A DNA stretch of 64,000 bases, from positions 2,254,501 through 2,318,500 of the forward strand of contig JAPVLO010000040.1 of assembly GCA_027257055.1 (NCBI GenBank). The letters run 5' to 3'. The DNA comes from Cephalopachus bancanus (lineage: Eukaryota; Chordata; Mammalia; Primates; Tarsiidae). Every line of letters begins with the position of its first letter. Position 1 is the stretch's first letter. This document shows, one piece after another, positions 36,395-48,110 of this stretch. The translations under genes and the position numbers were made by a program. The notes under the pieces are model-generated. The model was not told where the DNA came from. It saw nothing but the letters and a program-made list of their open reading frames with translations, and made no database searches.

Positions 36395-36405
36395 GCAAAG
36401 GTTAG

Positions 36406-37960
36406 ATTTGGCACAACCAACCAGAAGGACTGGCAGAATAAAACCCAAGTTCCAGGCACAGGAAACAAGCATGGGGTCATCTTGAGCCTCCTACATGAAT
36501 AGTGTCTCTTCAACCATTTGCACTTTTATTATATAAATGTTAATGTTAATGAGTTACAGACTTACTGACAGCAAAGGTCTATCACTTTCTGCCCATTCTT
36601 ATATGTGTCCCACTTTGGTCTGATACCTGGAATTCATCCCAGAATTTCTAGATGTGGCAAACACTAGGAGCATTTCTTTCGACACAGCTCATGAGGGTTC
36701 TTTCAAGGCTGAAATACATCTTCTCTTTTGTCGTGAGAGCTATACTGAGGGAAAGAAGTAATAATTATGTCCTGAACCAGATGAAGACCGTGTATCTTAT
36801 TCACAGCTGAGATAAATTGTGTACACCCTCAAAGCTGAGTCGATAATGATTCGTCAAACTTCGTTACCAACATCTTAAAAAGCTGATGAGAGCCATGAGA
36901 AGCTATTTTGCACAAGATTTGTCACCTTGATCTGAAAGGAAATGAATAGCTAAATGTAAAATGCCATTTCGCTATGATTTATATCTCTTTCAAGCTGACA
37001 GACATCGTAAAGGGATACGATCTTTTCCCTACTTCTGAAAAAAGTGTAGTCAAAGGGTCCGCTCCTTAGTATCTTATCAGCCCAAAAGGGATCAGAGAGA
37101 TTGCCTGGAAGTCCACCAAGAGGAAGAGCTTTGTCATTTCTGCTTCCTGCCAATGTCCACATTGGAGAAAGAGGCCATCATCCATGTGCTCTCTTTCTAG
37201 GAAAATGACAGCTCCAAAATATAATTATTCTCACCCTAAGATGCTCTGACTAGGTTGTTTTCTTCCCACAACACGTAAAAACGATCACATTTGAAAATTA
37301 GCACGTATCGCAATCCTTCCCATTCTCAAATGCTCCTCATACATCACTGTAGCATACACAGATCATCTTCTATTTACCTAAGCATTTCTTATTGAGTTTA
37401 AGTAAATGTCAGGGCATTCCTCAAGATAACTTTGGAAGAGAGATGTGCAACCATTAGTGGCAATGCCCAGAAGATACTGAACAATTAGTCAGGAAACCAG
37501 AAAACTAAAGGTCTTTCTTAGTCTGTGTGTTCCCTGCACAAAGTGTGCAGAATTCACAAGCATCTTATTAGAATGCCAAAAGAGCTACATCTTGAAGAAT
37601 GTCTAGTAATGGAGAAATCTGTAACTAAATATTTATGACACTGTATGTATGATATTGTGTAGTGCAGTGGCTAAGGTCCAGGTTGAGTGTATAGAATTAC
37701 CTATACCTATACCTATACAACCTAATTCATGTTAGAATTCTGCCTCTATTACTAAATAATGAAGTGGACTTGGGCACTTAACTATTCCAAGCTTTTGGGG
37801 ATGTGTGTGTGTATGTGCGCACGTGCGCGTTTTATTTGGAAAATAGATATAGGACTGTATTCACCCTGTAAGATAATTTTAAATATTGGATGAGATCATT
37901 TAATATAATTGAATTCATGAAAGTACCTAGTATCAATAATGAAACACAGAAAACACTCTA
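36406..37960. other. Repeat-poor stretch, no gene recognised
   Basis: About 1.5 kb with no recognisable interspersed repeat. It retains several isolated CpGs (36830-36870, 37000-37020, 37270-37320). 'cctata' tandem copies lie near 37697-37720. It may be unique or conserved non-coding DNA. Confidence 0.4.
37799..37832. repeat. Alternating purine-pyrimidine tract
   Basis: 'gtgtgtgtgtatgtgcgcac' followed by 'gtgcgcgt' alternates almost perfectly, a potential Z-DNA former. Confidence 0.8.
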
Positions 37961-38265
37961 CAAGGTTTTTATTGCTGCTAATACAGGATGCCCACTATTT
38001 TACATATTGTACTATTTTGCTGTTAAACGCTACAAAAAAACCTCTAAGAGATGTCGCAGCTTCACTCATTCCACCTTCAGCTCAATTCCACCTTTGGGCA
38101 CATGTTTTCTTAACCACACATTTTCCCACTGTGAGAATTTTAGAACTCCAGCCCCTAAGGGTGTAGGCAGTGGAATGAACCCTTAAAAGCTCATGGTTGG
38201 CCAGTTACTATTTTAAGTCGCTAGTCCTTGACTTTTGTGACATAACTCTCTGGGCTAGATTTGCA
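37961..38265. other. No recognised feature
   Basis: Unassigned. A chance open frame of 98 codons overlaps it. Confidence 0.35.
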
Positions 38266-38269
38266 TCTC

Positions 38270-38520
38270 TGGACATTTTTCGATGTTCTCCTGTCTCTGC
38301 ACTCATCTTTTTCTGTTCATCTGCTACACACTGGTGATTCACAGGATCCAGTTCTTGGCTCACATTTTACCTAAATCATCTCTCTAGATGATGGGGCTTC
38401 TTTTGTGACTTTAATGACCACTGGCATGCTGATAAACGCCAAGTTCATGTCTCCTGCCTGACTTCGCTCCTTAACTTCAGTCTCTTATACACGAGGGACC
38501 CCACCCAAAAAGATATGGAA
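38270..38520 (+). repeat. L2 LINE fragment
   Basis: Pyrimidine-rich text such as 'gatccagttcttggctcaca', 'ctctctagatgatggggctt' and 'cgccaagttcatgtctcctg' fits the L2 3' coding/UTR region. It is probably the same copy as 39125-39640. Confidence 0.5.
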
Positions 38521-38549
38521 CTATCTTTTGGAAAGCGCTGGAAAGTTAT

Positions 38550-38550
<1 letters not shown>

Positions 38551-38597
<47 letters not shown>

Positions 38598-38616
38598 ACG
38601 CACATGCGCACACGTG
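38551..38616. repeat. (GT)n microsatellite
   Basis: A GT run passes into a 'gcacgcacatgcgcacacgt' tail, so the alternation continues past the simple repeat. Confidence 0.95.
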
Positions 38617-38779
38617 TTCCCCCACTAGGTAAGTGCTCTAGGAACCCACTGGCATCAGTGTACCAGCTAGCATTGTTGTGAGAGGCTGTATTCAGCTTCA
38701 GTGATTTTTTTTTTTTTGAGATTATTTCAAGTGTTTGCTTATTCATGACGGGTGATTTACAAGCATACCTACCTACACT

Positions 38780-39120
38780 GCGTTGAGTATTAAACGGTTT
38801 TTGGTCAAATATGGCATGACTTCCAGGCCCCACCCTTTCTATTCACCCAATCTCACCCCCAAGAGAGCGTTTTTTTCTTTCCCCGGATGAAAAAAGTCCT
38901 CAAAGGCAAACTTTTTGCCAATATGAAAGAGGTGCAACAAAAAATGGCAGGAGTACTCAAAGGCATCAAAAAGGACAAGTTCAAAAACTGTTTTGAGCCG
39001 TGGAAAATGCATCTCAAGAGGTGTACTGCATCACACGAAGAGGACTCTGAAGGTGACCGAAGTTTAAACATGTAAGAATAACTGCACAATGTTTTAATAA
39101 ATAAATTTGGGGGTTTGGGG
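38780..39120 (+). pseudogene. Mariner transposase, C-terminal remnant
   Basis: Plus-strand frames separated by a shift read SIKRFLVKYGM, then PFYSPNLTP, then FPRMKKVLKGKLFANMKEVQ, LKGIKKDKFKNCFEPWKMHL and EGDRSLNM before a stop at 39072. This follows mariner (IS630/Tc1) transposases around the last catalytic block ('PPYSPDLAPxDfflFPklK...LKG.rF...eev') to the end. The final catalytic aspartate after 'LAP' is missing ('TPKRAFF') and the N-terminal two thirds are absent. It lies within an L2. The tail 'aataaataaatttgggggtt' resembles a mariner 3' end. Confidence 0.75.
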
Positions 39121-39124
39121 GGGA

Positions 39125-39640
39125 AGTCTCCCCTCGTATATGCACCTCCCTGCTGGCTTTCTCTACCTGAACATTTAATTAGCACTTCACACTCTTTGTA
39201 TCTCCAAGTGACTCTCCACTCCCCACCCCAACACCTCTTCCCTTGTATGTCACTCAGCAAGGAGAAGCTACATGAGCCTGGCACCCAGGCCAGAGATCTG
39301 AGCGTCATCTCCCCTCACTCTTCTCCTTCCCCTGCCATGCCCCATCTGTCAGAAAGTCCCATTAATCTTTCCCTCTGAACATGCCCTCTGTCATTCATCC
39401 ACATCTTGATTCCTACTACAAGTACCCAGAATTAGTATCTTTGCCTCCTAATCAACCTTCTATACGGTATCCCTATGTTCCCACTCAACCTCCCACCCTA
39501 TACTTTTTCTCTTTTGAAACCAGAATCATCTTTCTAAATGCATACCTGGTCATATCACTGCCACTACTCTAAGCCTCGTATTAATGTGTCAAAGCCTAGA
39601 GAAACATTTCCCTCCTCACGGGCTGCCAAGACTAAAGTAG
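39125..39640 (+). repeat. L2 LINE fragment
   Basis: 'accagaatcatctttctaaa' followed by 'tggtcatatcactgccacta' is the characteristic L2 phrase ('agagtgatctttctaaaaca', 'tctgatcatgtcactcccct'). Confidence 0.65.
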
Positions 39641-39855
39641 AGATACTCAAGGCAAAAAACATTCAGAGGTCATGTACCTGTGGGGAAGGTGGCTATGCAC
39701 ACAGCCCATGCCCACTCCCAAGTGTTGGCTAAATCTGCACAGCAGGAGTGTATTCAATTTTTTTTTAACTCTGATATTTTCAGAGTTTGGTCCTGTCCTT
39801 TAGAACCAGTATCTCAGAAACCTGTAACCTATGGAGTAAAGTGCAAGGTTTCTAG
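39641..39855. other. No recognised feature
   Basis: Short unassigned gap between L2 and an antisense L1. Confidence 0.4.
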
Positions 39856-40591
39856 TAGGATTTATTTTTATTTTGGAGTTGTGAGGTATACATGAGGATT
39901 TGCTACATAAGTAACTTCCATGGAGGTGAGATTTGGGCTTCTAGAGAGTTCTCTACCCCTTGGTGGTGGACACGGTACCCAGTGTGTGGCTATGTACCCC
40001 TTATGTCCTCTATCTTCCTCCCAGCATATTTTTGTTCCCACCTTTGTGGTCACATGGCCAATATTTAGGGTCCGCTTATGAGTGAGAACATGGGTATTCA
40101 GTTTTCCTTTCTGCAATAGTTCACTTAAAATGACGCTTTTCAACTACATCCATATTGCTACAAAGGATGTGACTTTATACTTCTTTATGGCTGCCTAGCA
40201 TTCCATTGTGTGTTTCCATCGCATTTTCTTTATCCAGTCCACTTTCATGGGGCATCTGGGTTGATTCTGTTTTTGCAATTCTGAATAGTGCCACAAAGAA
40301 CATATGTGTGCAGATGTCTTTTTCGTAGAGCAATCTGTGTTCCTTTGGGTGTACTGTATTCCTAGAAGTAGAATTAATGGATCTTATGGTAGCTCAAGTT
40401 GTAGTTTTTTGAGAAAACACCATATATCTTTACACAAACCTGAACTAATTTATATTCCCACAAACAGTGTAGAAGTGTTCCTTTTTCTCCACAGCCTCAC
40501 CAACAACTGTTGAAACTTGACTTTGTAATGATGGCCATCCGGATTGGTGTGTGGTGATATCTCATTGTAGTTTTCATTTCCATTGTTTGTT

Positions 40592-40886
40592 TTTTTGTTT
40601 TTTTTTTTTTTTTGAGTTGGAGTCTCACTCTGTCACCCAGACTGGAGTGCAGTGGCCGCTTCCAGTCACCGCAGGCTCGACCTGCTGGGCTCCGGTGATC
40701 CTTCCGCCTCAGCCTTCCAAGTAGCCGGAATTACAGGCATGCACTATCACACCCAGCTGATTTTTTTGTTTTATTGTAGAGATGAGGTCTCGCTGCCCAG
40801 GCGGGTCTCGAACCCGCGGTCTCAGGCAATCCGCTCACCTCAGCCTCCCAAGGGTGCAGGTTTATAGGCTGAGCCACCGAGCCCGG
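40592..40886 (-). mobile_element. Alu SINE (tarsier-like variant) nested in L1
   Basis: Poly-T, 'gagttggagtctcactctgt' to 'gctgagccaccgagcccggc'. A 'ttgtttg'-type repeat flanks it. Confidence 0.93.
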
Positions 40887-41380
40887 CTGTTGTTTGGTTT
40901 TTTCCTGTCAATTCGTTTGAATTTCTTATAGATCCTAGATGTTCAGCCTTTGTCAAATGCATAGCTTTTTCCTCCAATCTGTGGGTTGTCTCTACTCTTT
41001 TGATGGCTTATTTTGTTTCCAAAAACTTTTTAGCTTGACAAGTTTCTGCCTGCCAATTTCAGATTTTGCTGCTTTTTCTCTTGAGGACTCGGACATGAAT
41101 TCATTGCCTACTCTGATGTCCAGGAGAGTGTTCCCTAACTTTTCTTCTAAGATTCTTATAGTTTGAGGTTTTGCATTTAAGTCCTTGATCCATTTTGAGT
41201 TAATTTTCTAATATGATGATAGGTGGGGATCCAGTTTCATTCATCTACATGTGGTTAGCCAGTTTTCTCAACACCATTTGCTAAATGAGTTTCTTTTCTT
41301 CAGTGTTTGCTTTTCTCGGCTTTGTCAGAGATGAGTTGGTTGAAAGTATATGGTTTTATTTCTGATTTTTCTATCCTGTT

Positions 41381-42259
41381 TCATTGGCCTATGTGTCTAT
41401 TTTTGTACCAGTACCATGCAGTCTTAGATACTGTAGCCTTGTAGTAAAGCATGAAGTCTGGAAGTGTGAAGTCTCCAGCTTTGTTCTTTCTGCTGAGAAT
41501 TGTTTTAACTATTTGGGCTCTTTTTTGCTTCCAGATGAATTTCTGCATTGGCTTTTTTAGGTCTGTGAAAAATGATGCTGGTGATTTGATAGGGACAGTG
41601 CTGAATCTGTAGACTGCCTCGGGTAGAATGGACATCTTAACAATACTGATTCTTTCAATCCATAAGCATGGGCTGGTCCTCCTTTTATTTGTGTTGTTCT
41701 TGATTTCTTTGGTCAACGTTTCGAAGTTATCATTGTAAAAGTTGTTGACCTCTTTGGTTAGATGGATGCTGAGGTATTTGTGTGCGGTGATTGTGAATGG
41801 GATAGTGTTTTTTAATTTGTGTTCTCAGCCAGCTTGCTGTTGGTATATAGAAATGCAGCTGTTTTTGCATATTGATTTTGTTTCCAAAGACTTTACCAAA
41901 GTTTTTTATCAGTGCAAGGAGGTTTTTGCCAGACTCTCTTGGGGTTTCTAGGTATAGAATCATATCATCTGAAAAGAGGGGTAATTTGACTTTTGCCTTT
42001 CCTGTCTAGTTCCCCTAATTTCTTTCTCCTGCCTGGTTGTTCTGGCTAGAACTTCTAGTACTATGTTCAATACGAAGGATGAGAGCAGGCATTTTTGTCT
42101 TGTTCCAGTTCTTAAAGGGAATGCTTTCAGCTTCTGCTCATTAAGTATGATGTTGGCTGCAAATTTGTCATAGATGGCTTTCATTATTTTAAGGAATGTT
42201 ATTTTGATGCTTATGTTTATGAGGGTTTTTATCAAGAAGGGATATTGGATTTGTATCAA
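41381..42259 (-). pseudogene. L1 ORF2 protein remnant (reverse transcriptase C-terminal part)
   Basis: Minus-strand fragments in successive frames: [19 protein letters not shown] and [15 protein letters not shown] (42259-41960), a middle piece with ETPRESGKNLLALIKNFGKV (41963-41730), and [20 protein letters not shown] (41716-41381). These lie on either side of the reverse-transcriptase active site region of L1 ORF2p. Frameshifts and stops inactivate it. There is no endonuclease domain. Confidence 0.85.
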
Positions 42260-42300
42260 AAATCCTGCATCAATAAAATTGATAAAATCTAGTAAAATTT

Positions 42301-42519
42301 AGATACCTTCCCTCAGGTGCCTGTCCTCTGTCTCTGCAGCCTCATATCTTGTTAATCTCTGCTTTGCACTTTGTCCTCCAAGGACCAATCACCAGGAACG
42401 GCGATGAGTCTGCCTCTTCCTGGGCTGGTCCAGTCCTGACCTGAGCCAGTCAGCATGCTGAGTGCATGGCAGCCCTATAAGAAGGCATGCAGACCAGACC
42501 AGTAGTGACTGGAAGATCT
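42301..42519. other. No recognised feature
   Basis: Short unassigned stretch. Confidence 0.4.
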
Positions 42520-42735
42520 TGAGTCAGATACATGAGGTCAAACCTAGACTGGCAATCTTGGACAATTTACTATCTCTCCAGGCTTCCATTTCCTCAGTTG
42601 TGAAGGGGACTTGAAAATAACACATCCTACCTTCTAGGACTGCTGTGAGGGTTAAATACGTTTTTATACATAAAGCACCTAGAATAGTGCTAGACACTAA
42701 ATGACTTCTGTATATACACAGCTGATATTAACATT
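42520..42735 (+). repeat. MIR SINE
   Basis: Near full-length MIR: 'atcttggacaatttactatc', 'ttccatttcctcagttgtga', 'actgctgtgagggttaaata' and 'ataaagcacctagaatagtg'. Confidence 0.75.
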
Positions 42736-43595
42736 CAGTAGATAGATAACATCACAAAAGAGTCAGGAAGTGTGCACTTAAAATCAACACAGCCTGCCTG
42801 GGAGCTCCTCTTAGTAGCTTCTGTCCCCTATTCACTGACTCCCTCCCTGGGCACCCAGCCCCTGAAGCTGTGATGTCCTGCAAGGGAGTCCAGCCTTCAC
42901 AGGGCACTCCAGTTCCTCGCCCTAGAGTCTCTATGCTTTTCTCTAGCCTGGGAGTCCATGCTCAAACCCTGCTATATTGCCTCAAGCCATCTTTTCCCCT
43001 AAGTATCCAGCTTCTCCTGAGACTGGACATGAAACTTTCTCCCCTCTGATTATTCTACTTTGGGAACACTCTGGAGAGTTGATGTGTGACAAATCAATAG
43101 GCTCCAATATGTCATCGGCATCAGTGGTCACCCCAAGGGAAGACCTGCTCATAATCTCCACCTGTCCCCTTCACTGATATGGACAGTTGATGTATTCTCA
43201 ATCTACTGTCACACAGAGTGCAAATCCAGCATTAAGATTACTCCTCCAGCTATCAACTTCCAGATTGTTGCAGTTAAGTAAATATGATAGTGAGTACTAA
43301 AGTCCACTTAATAGATGCTTTCCAGATATTTTTAAATAAAAAATATAGGATGGACTACAATAGAATGAGTGCATTGCAAGCAGTGAGGGTAAGTATTGTT
43401 GTGCAACATATTTATTTCTGTTATACATATCTTGTGTGCAATGGGGGTATATCTTTTTTTTTTTTTTTGCTTTAGGTCATGGGACAAAGAAGATAAAAAG
43501 CATTATCCCAAACCTTTCTCATATAAAAAAAGTTGGTGCCTACTGTCTGGAATTATCCACAGCTCTCTCTCTCCTCTTTAAAATACAAAGCCTTA
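42736..43595. other. No recognised feature
   Basis: Unassigned, with a T-run at 43453-43468. Confidence 0.4.
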
Positions 43596-43599
43596 GGCA

Positions 43600-43880
43600 A
43601 ATGGACACAAAAGAAAGCAGGAGTTGTGACCTTAATGTCAGACAAAATATCATTTAAGTTAACAAAAATTTTAAAAGATACAGAAGGTCATTAGATAATG
43701 ATAAAAGGTTCAATCCATCAATAAGAAATATCCATCCTAAACATATATGCATGCAACATAGAAGCACCAACATTTATAAAGCAGCTTCTAGGTAAACTAA
43801 AAAAAAAGAAGACATTGACTCAAACACTATCATAGATGGGGATTTAAAATATGAAGCCCTTAACAAAAATAAAATAAAAG
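43600..43880 (+). mobile_element. L1-like fragment
   Basis: 'gaaggtcattagataatgat', 'aaaggttcaatccatcaata' and 'tatatgcatgcaacatagaa' followed by 'ttataaagca' match an L1 ORF2 passage I recognise. It is short and diverged. Confidence 0.5.
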
Positions 43881-44565
43881 GACTCCCTGACATGTTTCCT
43901 TATAAGAACACTTCAATTGCATTGTTCTTAGAAACACAGTGATGATGCTATGCGCACAATCACTGCCATCTGGATTGGATCCATCTGTCATGTGTGCGCT
44001 GCAGATGACTTGACTGCACACAGGCAGGAGTTCTGGCCTCCAGAGAGAACTCTAGCAACAGAAGGTGATAAAGAAATGACTTCCTGCTAGACGTAGGGAA
44101 TCAGAAAGTCCACTTCCTATGGGTGACACGTTTACATACGTGGGACTTAAAAATATTTGATAAATGCATCTACTTTTCTCTGCTTCTATCTGAATACACC
44201 CTACCCCACTTCACTTATGTACAAACCCACCCATGTACAATCTGATCCTTGCTTCCCTTACCATTTTATTTTTCTTCTAGGTCAACGGTATTCACGGTAT
44301 TTTTAGTAGAACCCTGTGTTTAAAAGGGAATCTTTAACAACACCCCAGCATGTAAAAAGATCAAAGCAATACATGGATTCCCGGATCATTTAAATCTCCA
44401 TTTTTGGATGGGGAAAAAAAAATCGCTACAGCAGTTTTTGTTATTGCTACTGCTTTATTTGTTGAAGAATCTCTGAAGCCTATCTTCAGAGACTGGTTTG
44501 AAAAACGAGTATCCCCCCCAAAAAAGCACAATAGAGCAATGGTCAGCTCGTTAATGTAGTTCTGA
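43881..44565. other. No recognised feature
   Basis: Unassigned. Confidence 0.4.
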
Positions 44566-44569
44566 AGCC

Positions 44570-44745
44570 GAGATAATGTGAGAGTAGCATTTCACTGAGA
44601 GTCATACAACCCTCTACTATTGTTACTAGTTGTACTTCTGCTAGCTGTACAGCTTGGGGAAAATCAGTCAGCTTCTTTGGAATCCTGTTTCCTCATCTAC
44701 AAGTTGTCAGGATTAAATTTCGGGATCCTGGACTCCCTTTAGGTT
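44570..44745 (+). repeat. MIR-like relic
   Basis: 'gctgtacagcttggggaaaa' to 'ttcctcatctacaagttgtc' and 'aggattaaatt' follow the MIR order. Confidence 0.5.
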
Positions 44746-44984
44746 TTCTATGTCTATGGACTTGATAAGGACACTATATTCAATCCCCAAGGTGTTGATA
44801 CTTACCACAAAGACAAGGTTAGGGTGGAGGATTTACCACCGCTACAGGTTTTTCCCAGTTATTTGATTTTATGATCCACTCAAAGAGGCTCTATATGTCT
44901 CCCAAGTAATTTTCACAATATTTAACTATCCAAGACACCAAGAAACTCATTTTAACATGTCTCATTGAGCTCTTATAATAACGA

Positions 44985-45160
44985 CAATAACCATAGCAAT
45001 TTTGTAGCACTTGACAATCTACAAATGCTTATGCCCATTATTTCCTTTGATTTTCATGATTGTCCTGTTTCTCCATTTTATAAGTGAGGAGGCAGATGCA
45101 GAGAGGGAAGTTGACTGGCTAAAGTCATCCAGCAAGAAGGCTGGAGACCAGACAGGGTTG
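44985..45160 (+). repeat. MIR SINE
   Basis: 'gtagcacttgacaatctaca', 'ctccattttataagtgagga' and 'ggctaaagtcatccagcaag'. Confidence 0.6.
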
Positions 45161-46925
45161 TCTTGCAGGAGCCAGTTGGGAAAGCCCCGATAGCAGGACA
45201 GAGTCTCTGTTTTATTGGGTCAGCAGCCCAGACACCTGAAAGAGACAAGTTACCTGATCAAAGTGGAGAGAGATTCAAATCAGAAGGAGGGGAGAGGCCC
45301 CTCAGGACCCCAGAGAGATCCGATGGCAGCTGCCCTGAGATGGTGTCAGCAGGGAAGGGGAAAGGGAACATTTCACTCTTATCATTCAGGGAATCCTGAG
45401 GCTTGCAACCCAAACTGCTTTTTTTAGTTTGTCCCATGAAGAAATGGAGACTAACTCCAAACTAAAAAAAAAGCCAGCCTCACTCTGCACATTGGGTTCA
45501 GAGGGTAGAAAGAAGTCCTTTCTTAGTTCCTCTTTCTTCATGGAACTTTTCTCTTTGGATTCTCTTTCCAACCTTTTAGTGCTTCTCATGAGTATTAAAT
45601 ATTTCGGTGTCTCTCATTCCCCGCCTCCAGCTAGAAACTGGAACCCAAGAGGCATGAGAAGGTTCAGGTCAGTTCTGTGAGGCTGCCAAATCTGATGGGC
45701 TAAATTTTCATTCTGTTTGCTTTATGGATTTCAAAGGTTCATATTCGTTAATTTCATTCATGTGAAAATGAAGCTATTCTCAAATTATTTGAAAGGACAA
45801 AAGCTTTACTGTGGATGGAAGACTTTGTCCCAAGCCTGAAAAACAACTGGGTAAAGTGATCTTGAATGTCTTAGGGTCCTCCAGCAGTGAAGCAGAAGGT
45901 GGAGGGTGGGGTCTGACCTATGGTGGTAGAGCTGAAGGCATGAGAAACAAATGTGTAGGTGCCCTAGAACATTCCTGAAACTGATGTATTAGCTTCATGC
46001 AACGTCTGCCATTCACAGCCATTCTCACTTTTCTGGTGCAGCTGCAACAGGAATAAATTTTATTGGCCACGTCATCAGATCTCTTCAATGTGTTACATAT
46101 CGAAGATGCTCATTCTGCAAGGAATTCAGAGTCTGTTAGAGACATCAGAGTGCACAAGGGTCTGAAAATACCTGGGCAATGGAGGTGTGACATGCAAGAT
46201 CAAGAGTGGAATAAAGGAGCATTGCAGCCATGGCTGGCACATTCAAGAAGACTTCACAGATAAGAAAATATCTAAACTGAAACATAGAAAGAAGACTTTG
46301 CCCACTGGTCATGGCAGACATGATATTCTATGCAAAGGGAATGAAATTTGAGTATAGGTAAAATATAAGTGGGTCTGGAATGTTTTGTACCTCTAAAATG
46401 GTCTGAAAATGTAGAGTCTCCACTTACAGGGATTGGGGGGGACACGATGGAATATCTATGACCGAGCAGATTGAGGAGAGTGTCCACGGAGGGTAGGGGT
46501 CTGTCATGGGGTATCAGAGCCTAAGCAGAGTGGGGAGGGTATCTACACAATACAGAGAATAGCAATGGTAAAAGGACATATACCTGATAAGGACAGATAT
46601 GGGGACTGATCAAACAAGTAATCATATTACAGAAAATGGGAGCCAGGTTTCTCCCTGTCAAAGAATGGAGTGACAAATATAGGAAAGAGAAAACTAGAAT
46701 AAATTAGAGTAAATCTTATGGTTTTTAATTGGAATGGAAGATATTATGAATACAGAAAGAAAGCTGGGGGGGAGAAAGAAATGGTTAAGGTAATTGAATT
46801 AATATTAAAATAAATACACTGAATATTGACTCATTTGGCAGCTGTTTTCAAAAGAAAAATTTCTATTGATTTATAGCATTGTATTAGATCTTTCTTCTGC
46901 TGTCTCTAATTTGTTGCAAAGCCCA
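45161..46925. other. No recognised feature
   Basis: About 1.8 kb, unassigned. 45120-45680 yields several overlapping chance open frames on both strands (60-83 codons). 46430-46445 has a short G-run. Confidence 0.4.
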
Positions 46926-46934
46926 TCAGTTAAT

Positions 46935-47218
46935 TTTTTTTTTTTTGAGTTGGAGTCTCACTCTGTTGCCCAGACTGGAGTGCAGTGGCCACTCCCAGCC
47001 ACCGCAGCCTCGACCTGCTGGGCTCCGGTGATCCTTCCGCCTCAGCCTTCCAAGTAGCCGGAATTACAGGCATGCGCTACCACGCCCGGATGATTTTTTT
47101 TTTTTTTTGTAGAGATGAGGTCTCACTGCTCAGCCAGGTCTCGAACCCTTGGGCTCAGGTAATCCACTGACCTCAGCCTCCCAAAGGCACGGGATTACAG
47201 GCTGAGCCACCGAGGGCT
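46935..47218 (-). mobile_element. Alu SINE (tarsier-like variant)
   Basis: Antisense dimer with perfect 9-bp target duplication 'tcagttaat' (46926-46934 and 47219-47227). The middle linker is replaced by a T-run at 47093-47108. Confidence 0.94.
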
Positions 47219-47234
47219 TCAGTTAATATTTTAT

Positions 47235-48110
47235 ATAAGATATTGTACTTTGGTTTCTGGAATTTTCATTTGGTTCTTTTTTGCTTCACATTTCTCTGTT
47301 GTGATTTCACATCTGTTCATTTATTATCACTATATTTTCCATTAAGTACTTGAACATATTTATAAGGGCTGCTTGAAAATTCTTATGTGCTAATTCCAAC
47401 ATCTGGGTTATCTTATCACTTTTTATCAACTATTTTTGTTACAGATCATATTTTTCTGTTTTTGTGGTTGTGTATTGATTTTTATTGTAGTCTAGACATT
47501 GTGGAGCTACATTGTTGAGAGTCTGAATTTTGTTGTTTTTCTTCAGAGAATGCTAAGTTTTGTTCTGGCTGGCAGTTAATTTACTGGCAGATTAGACTGA
47601 TCCTTTTAAGGCTTTGTTAGACTATGCTAGAGTGAGTCTAGCATACCCCTTACTCTAGGACGAGAGTAGCCCTGCTCCATAGATATAGCCTGTCTGGATC
47701 TCGACTGAGGTCTCCTCTCCATTCTGGACGGATGAAATGCCATGTTTCTCAGTACTGTGTAACATCAGAAATCTCTGCTCATCTCATAGTTCCACAAGCT
47801 GTTTTTGCCAGACCTTGGGTAGTCTTTCCTTGGACACTGCATTTTAATCTTATCCATTGCCTTAATCAGACCAATACACAAATTTCTGGTGACTTTTCTT
47901 TGTGTAACTCTGTTCTTCTTCCACTTCATCAACTTTAAACTCCAATCTCAGCCTCCCCTGCTTCGATTCCACTTTCCTGAGCCACGATTCTGAAGTAGCC
48001 CTGGACAGAAAGCAGGAATGACCTGGCTACTCATCTCTCTCAGGCACCACCTTCAACCCAAGGTTCTGTGCTAGAGTCTCTCTGAATCAAAACAAAAAGG
48101 AGTATCTTGC
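47235..48110. repeat. Old interspersed repeat, probably L1M-related
   Basis: 'tatgtgctaattccaacatc' and 'tctagacattgtggagctac' belong to a widespread phrase I know from primate genomes and associate with old L1. The end of the element is not defined. Confidence 0.4.

Larger units (their letters stand above)
39860..42300 (-). mobile_element. L1 LINE, 5'-truncated, antisense (ORF2 3' part and 3' UTR)
   Basis: The reverse strand carries the L1 3' UTR and the last third of ORF2. Landmarks on the plus strand: 'atggctgcctagcattccat', 'ttcctttgggtgtactgtat', 'tcaccaacaactgttgaaac', 'cttgatccattttgagttaa', 'taccagtaccatgcagtctt' and 'tttcagcttctgctcattaa'. It stops abruptly near 42300, as expected from truncated reverse transcription. 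An Alu divides it. Confidence 0.92.
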
